Shown here piece by piece: positions 10,822 through 21,200 of a stretch of 64,000 bases of DNA. The notes below the pieces were generated by a model. It saw only the letters and a list, made by a program, of their open reading frames with translations, was not told the origin of the DNA and ran no database searches. Origin of the DNA: Daucus carota subsp. sativus (taxonomy: Eukaryota > Streptophyta > Magnoliopsida > Apiales > Apiaceae). The DNA is taken from the NCBI RefSeq assembly GCF_001625215.2, contig NC_030383.2, positions 10,676,779 through 10,740,778 of the forward strand, in the 5' to 3' direction. The stretch's first letter is position 1. Every line of letters begins with the position of its first letter. Made by a program: the position numbers and the translations under genes.

Positions 10822-11088
10822 TAGTCGCGATTAGCTTTTAGTGGTAGCCGATTAGGGTTTCGTGGCAAAAGATTGGGGTTTAGAAAGATGAACTTGGTTT
10901 AGAAAGATTGGGTTTAGCTGTCGATCGAGATTACTTCAATGGCCGCGCTGTTGAGGTTTATGTTTTGGGCGCGCTTGATTTAGTTTATTTATTAAACTGT
11001 TTAATTAACCCAGTAAGAGTGGGTTAATTCTTTAATTGTTTTTTAAACGTCTAATTGTGCTTAAGCTTTGACGGAACCGTTAAAATTA

Positions 11089-11210
11089 GACGGAAAGGGT
11101 GGAAAATGCCGCGCCCAAAAAACCGGTGGGTGGCGAAGTGCAATTATCCAAAGTATGCATACTAAAGTGTTTTTGGGCGGAAGTAAAGGGGTGCGAATTG
11201 CAATAAGCTC
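11089..11210. repeat. Right terminal inverted repeat of the Mutator-like element
   Basis: Reverse complement of 10299-10420 with three mismatches. It ends TTGCAATAAGCTC against the TTAAAATTA target duplication. Confidence 0.92.
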
Positions 11211-11219
11211 TTAAAATTA

Positions 11220-12857
11220 TTTCAAGCACTTACAATTATACAAATCATGCTAGAGTTGTCAAGAAAGAATATAAAAGGGTGGTTTGGCTAAATTAAAAAA
11301 AAAATTGATTATTGTTTCTCTGTTAAAATGTGTTCTAGGTGGAGAGCACCCCAGTATATAAATGTTTGACGGTGGCCAGTATGTGATATGCACTGTAAGA
11401 GTAAGAAACTGGGTCTTTTCCGATTGTTACTTAACACCATTTTTTCTTTTACATTTATTTTTGAGCTACTTTCAGAGTCTCATGTCATGGTGTTAGTCGG
11501 CTATATTTGTCATACATTAAAAATAACTCGATATGAAATTTGAATGACACAGCGCAAAACAGCCACTAGAAATCTCATAATCCACCCTTTTAACCATTGA
11601 TTCTTATGTCACTTGTTGATTCTAAACGTTCTTTAAGTACTTATTATGTTTCTTCAGTCTGTTTAAACTGTTTTGATCTGGACGGATTGATATAATTGTT
11701 TTTTGAACTGGTGTTCCAAGAAATCTCCCCTTAATTATTCTGTTTTGGTAGGGTGTAATAAAGCAGCAGTCCCTAGAGGTATATACTTAACAAATTTTGA
11801 AGTGAATTTCGAATGTATTGATTTTAGTTGAATCGAAATTCAAATTACAAAGTTACTTTTCAATCGAATCATATATATACTTTATCCAGATATATTAATA
11901 TCAACCAGAGTCTTAATTATAAGTAGTAGTGTTCAACTGATGATCATGGCTAATTTCTCTACTACCCTAGCTTTAGTTTAACATCTAAAGTGACTGATGC
12001 CTTCCTAATCATTCTGCCATATTGCAGCGATCTAGCTTATCTTCAAGTATCCCGTTATGTTTTGTTTCCGTTGTGTCCAATATCAATCTGTTGTTAGTCC
12101 AAGTGAGTTTAATTACAATGACTGTGAGTATATATCCTGCTATTAATCAATCAAATTAACGGTGACCAGCTTTCGCAATATTGACAAAATTAAGGATAAG
12201 GGTAACCTAATAAAATACATTCATGGGCAATAAGCCAATAATGTGTTTTATTGTTGAAGACATCTGGTTCAAAGTAGTTTGCTCTTTTTAGAGAAGGTCG
12301 GATTATCAATTTTTTTAGATTGCATTTTGTAAACATGTATTTTATTTCAAATTTTGGATTTCAAATGACATGATTTGAGATATCATTTCAAAGTATCAGT
12401 TTTATACTAGTATTTGAGTGTCCCGAACATCACATGAAATTCTAATCCAACTTTTTTTTTTTTCATCCAAACATGTCACATGCATTTAATCAAATCCGGA
12501 ATTTCAGATGAAATTCAAGCTCCCAAATAAGCCAAAAAAAAAAAAATAGGTGCTTGATAAGTATTACATGAGATTAGTAGGAAATGTAGAGGTTACTTAC
12601 TAGTGATGGCACTATTTAAAGAAAGAATTATTGATCCTACGAACTACCAACAAAAGAAGGAAGGAAAAAAAGCACTTGGAAGAATGGCCCATTACACTTG
12701 GATTCAATAGGTCATGATGTGATCCTCATCTTTCACCTTCAAAATACATTTATTTTCCTCCCACTCTAGCCTCTCCCCCACTTCATCCTGTTTCTGTCAA
12801 CTATCTCCTAAAACATCAATAATTCATGCATGGCCTGATTTAGAATCCAAAAGAAAA
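11220..12857 (+). other. Upstream region of the ALOG gene, no bounded feature
   Basis: About 1.6 kb of AT-rich non-coding DNA preceding the ALOG gene. The last 120 bases are pyrimidine-rich (CTCCCACTCTAGCCTCTCCC), fitting a 5' UTR. No TATA box or binding site that I would defend. Confidence 0.4.
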
Positions 12858-13370
12858 ATGGATAGAGGAAAAGAACTTGTGGAGGGATCGTCAAGATCTG
12901 GCGATCCCCCGCCATCACCAAGCCGATACGAGTCACAAAAACGACGAGATTGGAACACATTTAGGCAGTACATGAGGAACCAAAGGCCTCCAGTATCATT
13001 GTCACAGTGTACTAGCACCCACGTGCTTGAATTCCTGGGCTATCTGGATCAGTTTGGAAAGACTAAAGTTCATATGCAAGGCTGCATATTTTATGGAGAT
13101 CCAGAGCCTCCTGCCCCTTGTACTTGTCCGCTGAGACAAGCTTGGGGCAGCCTCGACTCACTCATAGGAAGGCTAAGAGCTGCATATGAAGAAAATGGAG
13201 GATCTTCGGAGACTAATCCGTTTGCTAGCAGTACAATTCGTCTCTACTTAAGGGAAGTGAAGGAGGGCCAAGCAAAGGCCAGAGGGATTCCTTACAAAAA
13301 GAAGAAGAAAAAGAGCAAAGGAGATGATGATTCCACTACTGGAGGAGCCGACTTTCCTAATCTTCATTAG
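12858..13370 (+). CDS. ALOG domain protein, LSH10-like transcription regulator (170 aa)
   Basis: A single-exon gene for a plant-specific ALOG (Arabidopsis LSH1 / rice G1) protein. After a short variable N-terminus (residues 1-21) the ALOG domain runs from about [14 protein letters not shown] (22) to [15 protein letters not shown] (150). It contains the hallmark blocks [42 protein letters not shown] and YEENGG. The family is thought to derive from recombinases of a retroelement class and contains an inserted zinc ribbon; Cys/His residues in the [14 protein letters not shown] section fit this. The lysine run at 145-150 is the usual nuclear localisation signal. ALOG proteins act in the nucleus on organ boundaries, light-dependent growth and meristem maturation. 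The N-terminus and [11 protein letters not shown] block most resemble LSH10. Length and the intronless CDS are normal. Which paralogue this is cannot be settled here. Confidence 0.93.
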   Translation: MDRGKELVEGSSRSGDPPPSPSRYESQKRRDWNTFRQYMRNQRPPVSLSQCTSTHVLEFLGYLDQFGKTKVHMQGCIFYGDPEPPAPCTCPLRQAWGSLDSLIGRLRAAYEENGGSSETNPFASSTIRLYLREVKEGQAKARGIPYKKKKKKSKGDDDSTTGGADFPNLH

Positions 13371-14718
13371 AAAAAAATATGGTAATTATATTCTGTCCAA
13401 GCTATATATATAATTTTCAGTTTTAGCTCGTGATCATAAACCTCAAAATATATATTGTCAGGATTAGCAATGCCAGTTTCCATATAATTAAAGTAGTATT
13501 TAACTAGGGAAAATCGCAATCATATTTTCCAACGAAATTTGATAAAATTGTTTATCAACCAGCTGATCAATATAGCTATATATATGGAGCGTCTGGGATA
13601 TCCTATTAGTTAAGACTTATTTAAGTGGTCTCAACTTCTAGATTCGATTTCTTATAACTTATCAAAAAATAACCCGCGAATTCAATTTGGTTGACACAAG
13701 TATAATGAAGCACAGTAAATTATGATATATAAATGATGTTTACTGACAAAAAATTTAAGTACTTTACAGAAAAGTTGAAGCTCATGGCCCTTACCGGAGG
13801 CAGACCCTTGAGGTCTAGATCCATAATTAGGGTCAAGCGCTTCTGAGCAATTATATCTTCAGCACGTATATGATATGATTCAATCAAACAGTGTGGAGGT
13901 CGGAAACTAAATCTCTATCATCCAATTATGATCTTAGTTACTTGCAAGTAACGGTACTGTTCAAATCGGTCAGGGTTTAAACCGACTAATTAACAACTAT
14001 TTTCGAGCAGCTATGAATCCAAAATTGAGTGATATTGGTATTGACCGATCAATTAGATCGGTCTATTGCCTTGTTTTTGATATGGTGTTGTATTTGAATC
14101 AGTCTCAAAAACAAGATTTCATTCAAGTGAACTGGAATATATATATATACTAAATTCGATTCACATCAGAAAGTTCAAATCTTGATCACCTTGGTTAATA
14201 ACTAAAATTATTATATCCTTAAATTACTATATAATCTCTAAATTATAAACAAATACATAGAAACCATTGCATATAAGTATTATCTTTAACCACTGATATA
14301 TATTTTCGAGTATGTTCATCTTTGTATTCAGAAATATGGATAATTGATATCATCACACTTTAATTGATACACATACTTTCATTGAAACAAGGGAGAAATA
14401 TACAGGAGAAGGTTTCAACTTATGGGGTAATGCCAAACCCTAAATAGTAGTACCTGATATTGAAAGTACTACAACTATTATCCGTGCTTTATATAGTAAC
14501 CCTAAAACAGTATATAGCCCGTGCGGTCAAATATTTTGAGAAATCTCAGTACTGTCAGACACACACCTAAAAACAGTAAAGGAATCTCTTTCAATTGATT
14601 TCCAATTTTTTACATGTCAGCTTTATAATATTGTTTGTAGCTTCTTTTAAGGATTCTGCAGATTTTTCTTGCACCCCGTTTTTGGACTGGTGTTCCTTTT
14701 TGCATGGTGGTATATATA
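13371..14718. other. Intergenic downstream of the ALOG gene
   Basis: The first few hundred bases should hold the ALOG 3' UTR. The remainder is AT-rich DNA with short TATATA runs (13568-13585, 14140-14150). No further gene seen. Confidence 0.45.
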
Positions 14719-14852
14719 ATCCCTCCATCCCTTTTATGTGAGCTTCTTTAACTAACTCGTTTTTAAGAAATAAATGCTTGACTTCAATTTCATAGTTGTT
14801 TTTGGTACATCCAGAAAAGAGGAGTGCTTCATATAAGATGGGACGGAGGAAG
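14719..14852. mobile_element. Short Stowaway-like MITE
   Basis: Left end ATCCCTCCATCCCTTTTATG and right end CATAAGATGGGACGGAGGA-like sequence are inverted repeats of the Stowaway type (CTCCCTCCGTCCC), about 134 bp apart, in a TA-rich flank. The termini are worn, so the borders are good to a few bases only. Confidence 0.6.
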
Positions 14853-15327
14853 AATATTGGAGTGAATATAAACTATATTATATTCTGCTAATATATAGTG
14901 TTTTATTACATCTGTGGTGCATAATGTGTAGCATTTATCTCCTGCAGCCTTATGTCAACAAAATCTCCTATAGCCATTCGCATTATTCTACTATATATAA
15001 TTTTAGAACTTTTAAATAACAGAACATAATTTAATGTAAATAAGATGCACCACAAACCAGTGGATGGTCTTTAATCATAACTTAATTAATGGAAAAAAGT
15101 TGCAAATCCAGTTCATTATAGTGCCCCACTGCTTAAACCTTTAATTAGTGTAGAAAATCTTTGAGAGGGCCTCAGAAAATGTATATCCCATTAAAACTTG
15201 TCCTTTGCAACTTTATCGGATTGTTTACCGCTGTCCTGGATTCTGTCGGCTGACTCTCAATTTTATCCCACTTTGTCATTATGCACAAGTTTTCCTTGAC
15301 ATACATACATACAACTCAGACTCCGTT

Positions 15328-16025
15328 CAGGGAGGAGGAAGAACCCGATTGTTGCACTATATTTTGCAGGTAAGACATAAACACCAACACTAATCTTAGC
15401 GACATTAATAACTGATACTGGGTATACGGACGTACCCTGTAGATGCTAATTTAGTCCACAAAAGATGACAGCTGCAGGATACTTGAAACATTCTTCCTCT
15501 ATGTTGTAGCCCTAACTTGATTGTGATGATGTGTGAATGACTGAATGCCTCTAGACTACTTATTCACTATCTTAACTGAACTAGTGAAACCACTAATATA
15601 GTAAATATACCAGACTGCAGAATTAAGAATTTGTGACTGCGTGAAGTGTGTCCAATTCCTAGTAATTAAACTCACAGTTTTTTATGGTGTGCCTATGGGC
15701 ACATATTAATTAAGCACAAAATTTGATAATTTTCACTTGTTTTGATTGGCTTACACTCTTTAATAATGATGGAGTTGCATCCAATTTCATAGATTTTAGT
15801 GCTTAGCATGTTCCCATGGACACACATTAGACAAACCCTTAAACTTATGCAGTTGTGGAGCCCGTAGTTCTTCATATCTTTATATTACACATCAAAGCTC
15901 ACAAGTTTTTTAGCTAGCTGTGAGTATTATCAGACTTTTAACATGATTTGTATGTGCAGGATGATACGTGCCAAGTCTGGAAAAGAGATGGTGGGAAAGG
16001 TGCAGGAGCTCTATTGATCAGATGA
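15328..16025 (+). other. Possible pair of small exons (unassigned)
   Basis: A 42-base open segment at 15328-15369 is bordered by TTCAG on the left and GTAAGA on the right. It reads GGGRTRLLHYILQ. A second segment starts at 15960 after TGTGCAG and reads on in the same phase as DDTCQVWKRDGG up to a TGA at 16023-16025. Both junctions are good consensus splice sites and preserve frame. I recognise no family and no upstream coding exon, so this may be a non-coding RNA, a gene remnant or chance. Confidence 0.25.
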
Positions 16026-16543
16026 GTTCCAGATGGATCCAAATTCAGGCTGCATTTTCAATTCGCTGCGAAAATAAATCTAAGGCCTAGTTCATATGTG
16101 TTGTGCTGTTAACTAGTTTAATTCGGGAGTTTGCATTTGATTTTAATCTGCTTGGAAATTTGTATTGGAGCTTTTTCTCTACCGAAGACTCTGGGTAATT
16201 TCTTGATCAAGTGACTCTCTCTGCTCTTTTATGATGGATTGAGAAAATTGGTAATTTAACGTCTCTGCGTGCCATCATTCCATGTACTAATTACAAGAGA
16301 AAGCATAAGTATGTGATGCTTAAGTCAACACTAGCAACAATGGTGGGTTACAGCTACTTTCCATCTGTTAAGTAATAGGAGTAAGTAATTAATTGATCAC
16401 ATAACAAGTTAATTTTAGATTCGTCTAAACTACGAGTGGAGTATGCAACACATATTCACTGCTTACTCAGTTTTTCAATTCTATTGCTGAAAAAAAAACT
16501 AAATTATACAGCAAAATTACGATGCTAATTAGATGTAGTATGG
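16026..16543. other. Intergenic, no recognised feature
   Basis: Non-coding DNA with no open frame or repeat of note. Confidence 0.4.
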
Positions 16544-16544
16544 C

Positions 16545-16727
16545 TATATATATGTGCCTGCATGCCGGGCTAGGTCTGAGGGTTCTCTCCAATGGAACAA
16601 GAGGGTCGTTATGCTCATTGCTAAACTTGTTGATTTAGTATCTCTATAGTCTATATATATGTGCTTGCATGCAGGGCTGGCCCCGAGAGTTCTTCTCTCC
16701 ATTGGAACAAGAGGGCCGTTATGCTCA
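16545..16727. repeat. Tandem duplication with a 107-bp period
   Basis: Two copies (16545-16617 and 16652-16727) share CTATATATATGTGC, TGCATGC, GGGCT, TCTCTCCA, GGAACAAGAGGG and CGTTATGCTCA in the same order. They differ at about ten positions. The spacer between them is 34 bases. The origin is unknown. Confidence 0.8.
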
Positions 16728-18269
16728 CTATTAAAAATTTTGAAGAGATGAAATATAATCAAGATATGTCTTTTTGATTAGAGGTTGATCACCAGAAGAA
16801 GTATTAGGTCAAAAATTAGAATACATTACGGAAAATCAAACTTCCATCGGAAGGAGGTGTGTGTTTTAAGCAGAATATATAATATTCTAAAATACCTTAT
16901 GTTAGTTATGCCAAATATATATCACATATGAGGTTCGGATCCTGATCTGTGACAAGTGATTGTTGTATCAACTATTTGCTGCTATTTTTATAGCCGAAAG
17001 GCATCACCACTAGATTTTTTATATGCATGCACCGAGCCCAAGAGCCCATCCGCGATTTAGACACCAATTTTAGTACTTTTTGCTTTCTGCCATATCATCT
17101 ATAGATTTTGCCAACAATCACTTGTATTGTACCATTATCAATCACATGGAAGATGGTAATTTTCATTTCACATTATGTTATGGTTTGTCAATCTTTTGTT
17201 AAAACATCAATTGTTCGTGTGTTTTCTGCTCATTTTGCTTGTTTTCTATATATTTATTCATATTATAGTGGATTAAGTTATTGTAATGAAGAAGCACATG
17301 AACATGTAGTAATCCTCCACAAAAACACGCACAGGGGAAAGAGTACAGTTTGTACAGTTCTATTTACCCCAACAAAGCTTCTTTTTTTCTGATGGACAAA
17401 GGACAACAGCAAAAGTGTCGAAAACTTTCCGCTACGACGGTCATAAAAAGCAAGTTCGCGCACAAAAACCTTCTGTCATAAGTTATTTATGGGCTGATTC
17501 ATTGTAGCGAAGTGATAAGTCTGTTCTAGGCTCTAGCAGACGACTTCGCAAAAGCTTTTAACACTCGGTAAATATTAGTAGTATTCTATCATTCAGATTT
17601 CTTTTTTCCCTCTCTTGGTGACTAATTTATTATTATCTGTAGATTTAATTTTTATAAACGAGTCCTGGATTATCAGATTCCATATACCCTCTTCTTCTTT
17701 TTTTTGGTTTCACCGGATTTATACACCTTTTTCAATATAAATCCTTTTTCAATATAAATAATGAGTCGGATTTGTTTTCAAGAGTTCTTTTATTCTTTTT
17801 ATAAACAAAAATAAAATGTTTTTAAGAATCACCCTTTTGGTTCTTTTGAATCTCTTGTTTGCATACGTTGTATCAGCAGGTGAGTTGGACCAACGTTTCT
17901 CTTTTTATCTTTCTTACCCTTCAGATTCCCTGGTGGGAAGAAAACAATCTGATATAAGTCAGTTACAGAGCAACAGCCGCTGAAATGCCGAAAGAATCAA
18001 ATTACAGTCACAAGAATATCCAGACATCACATTACAAACATCATTTAGACATTTAGTGTTCCACTTGCTTCAGCAGTGTCCCTGATCTGAAATTGGAGAA
18101 CATAGTCCAAATATTATAATATGTACAACTCATATATATGTCTAAGCTACATCTCCGGCAAAACTAATATTTCTCTAAACTTTTAAACCCCGGTACCACT
18201 AGCAATACTGCCCTCAATCAAGGCTGCACTTCTTTCAAATGCGATGCATGTTTGTTTGAATATAAATCA
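16728..18269. other. Intergenic and cysteine oxidase 3' UTR
   Basis: From about 18000 to 18269 this should be 3' UTR of the cysteine oxidase gene on the minus strand. The rest holds no gene that I can support. Confidence 0.4.
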
Positions 18270-21200
18270 TTACGGCTTAATAGCACGGCCCTTGTACTGC
18301 ACTTTGTTAACCACAAAGTCATCGGGAGGTTGAAACTCTTCCAACCAAGTCACCTCAACGACCGACAACCCATCCACTTCAAGATTACCTTCAAGAAAGC
18401 AAAGAGGAAAATCAATAGATGAATCTTTATAAATCTCTCTTTACTACGAGAGGAAACGAGCACTAACATTTCCACTTCTAAAAGAGCAATCGAATGGTAT
18501 GAACAGACTAATGGAGCAGTAACAAAAGTAAGTTTGACTACCTGGTAGATCCCCTCTTGGGGATCTGCAATAATAAGTGCAATCCCGACCATCATCGGAT
18601 GAGTAAGGAGGAGACTGGATGTCAAAGATAGCACAAGGAGTTAAGGCTTTAAAGCAATGTAAGTTGCCACCAGCAGTTGGATACAGAACTGTAGTTCCAC
18701 AAGGTGCAGTCATTTGACAATCTTTAACAAGCTTCGCAGGTTTCTCTGCAATTAACAACTTACAACTCTGTTAAGACAGGTTCAAAAAGTAAAATACAAA
18801 ATTAAAACTACAACCCTGTTTAAAAAAGCAATTTAGCAAGTGTCTAGACTATAAGAAAACTTGCTAATCCTTTTACTTAAATATATTTGCAAGCAAGATT
18901 TTTAATGACAAAATGCGAAAAGCAACCACAACAAATTGCATTTAAGTAAGCACTTCAGGGTCATGAAAGCACTTGAACCATGTAACGTGTCTATGTAAAC
19001 AGCAACATTTTATAATCAATCCGCTGATGATCATTTATCTTACTAATTGAGTTGTTGATACTAGTTCATAGTAACCTAGGAAAATACTCAAGATGTTGCT
19101 ATACCAGTATCTAAAACTAAATATTATCATATGAATTCCAAAACTTATGGGAAAATGTAAGAATATTCAATTTGTTCTACTAGTTATTTAACGATGCTTA
19201 AATTATAGTGGTATTATTATGGGTCAATATATTCTAGTTCAAGACGCTCAAGTAAATCGACATGTGAATAAAATGATGTACCACACTGGAAGTGATTGCG
19301 AAATTGGTATATGATAGGCACCAGATGGTCATGTAAGTGATATGAGCCAAGTCTATGATATCATTTGACTGATGTGTTGAGCCGATGATATCATTTGAGT
19401 CATACGTGCCAAGTCAGCAACAATAATATAAAGATAATGTCTAATCTGCTTATAAATGTCTTCTAATTCTAACATTCCTTATGGACACTATAAAGGGAGG
19501 ACATCATTCTTACTCAAAACACACCAAAAGTATATTGTTATCTACTTTCTATTTATCCTCTTTAGTTGTCATTGGGGATAGAATGATAGTGTTTCAATTT
19601 TGCTGAAATAACTTTTGGAAAATGATGGCTCCATGGTTCTTCCTTATAGAAGCAATGGAGGAAGCAGATCTACTGTAAAAAATAAAAAGTGTGTATTGTG
19701 TCCTTCAAATTCCCCCTTGATTTTATTTGTCAATGTATGATCTTGACATATTACAATTCTAGTATTTCCAATAAAGTTGTATATATTCTTTTCTATATGT
19801 TGTGGTTACCGTTGGATGCATAATTCATTAATCAATTTACCTCTTTCCATGTATAGCTTATTTACAAGTACCATGTGGTAAAAAAACAAAAATAAATAGA
19901 TTGTATGAGACACTTATTAATTAATGTAAGATGCCATTTGAGAATAACCAATGTCATCAGAAAAATAAATAAATATGAAAGAATGGAACCATAAAATAGT
20001 ATCCACTTCTACTTTAAAACTCCACGATTTTGTTTCGTTATTTAAATTTGGTTCACAACAACCGGAACATAATATATCAAGGTGAGCCAAGTACATGTCA
20101 TTTCTGTAAAAAAAAATCTAAACTTTATAATATTAATATTGAAGACAATCAATGTTCCAAACTTGATAATTCATTCAATATAAGTTGAAAATAAACCATT
20201 AAAACTCCTTATGTTTGCTGCTACTTGCTACTTACAAAAATGATTTTGGTTTCCACTAGAATGACTAATATATTTAGTCCAATTCACAATTAGTTGCTCC
20301 ACATACTCCATATTTTCTTTTAATTAATAAACATTGCTCTTTATAAAAGTAAATGTAGCATACTCAGAAAATGATATTATCAAATACAAGACGTGTTCTA
20401 TTTCTTATTTGTATATTATCAATGGTGTCATCTAAAATTATATAAAATGTTGATTTTGTAAAATTTCTCAAAGATGTTGTATACCAATGGAAGTTGGCAA
20501 TATTTAAGAATAGCATGTTATAACCATTTCAAGTTGTTAAAAATAAAATATATTATTTCAATGCGATCATTGATGATCTGAAATTTCACTACAGCTCTCT
20601 AGAGATTTGGCAAATATTGCTAATATCACAGGGTTGGCTAAACAATATAATTTTTGTTCATGGTATTTTGATCCACTTTTAGCCAAGGATTATACTCTAA
20701 CCCAGATCTTTACATTTAATTTACTCACTCCTTCCCATTCAATTTGGCCACATTTTCCGTCTATCCCAAATATTATTGTTCGCATTCAGTAATTATGGTA
20801 ATTTCTTTGGAAAACAATAAAAAAATTGGTCAATACGAAGTATATTCAATATGATTATATAGAAGGTAGAAAAAATATTTGTATGAAACATCTCTTATAA
20901 ATTTCTTATATTGTATGAAAATAACGTTGATCATTGCAAGAAATTTCATTTTAAGTGATTTATGGTTTCAAGCTATGGAATAGATTATTAATTGATAACC
21001 ATTGTAAAGTCAAATAGGTTTTTTAGACTTGCAAAGCGGTATTTATTTTTCTTAAAGAAAAATTGAGGTGACTTGTTATGAAATAGATTTAGAGATTCTA
21101 ATGGATAAAAATCATATAATTACGAGATCTCTTATGAATCATATAAAATAAATTTACAGGTATAGAATTCTTAATCATTAAATAATTTAAATATGAGTGG

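Larger units (their letters stand above)
10299..11210. mobile_element. Complete non-autonomous Mutator-like element (912 bp)
   Basis: Bounded by 122-bp terminal inverted repeats (10299-10420 and 11089-11210, three mismatches by my reading) that begin GAGCTTATTGCAA. The element is flanked by an exact 9-bp target duplication TTAAAATTA (10290-10298 and 11211-11219). Long terminal repeats and a 9-bp duplication define Mutator-like elements. There is no MuDR-type transposase inside; instead it carries a short GRF zinc-finger ORF with its own TATA box. The near identity of the repeats and the perfect target duplication indicate a recent insertion. Confidence 0.92.

Noticed and set aside
19300-19750. 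Solo LTR or pararetrovirus relic
   Set aside because: A TATA-like word and changed composition are suggestive, but no termini or protein could be found.
20607-20792. Possible transposase remnant in cysteine oxidase intron 4
   Set aside because: The frame is short, with no recognisable hAT or other domain.
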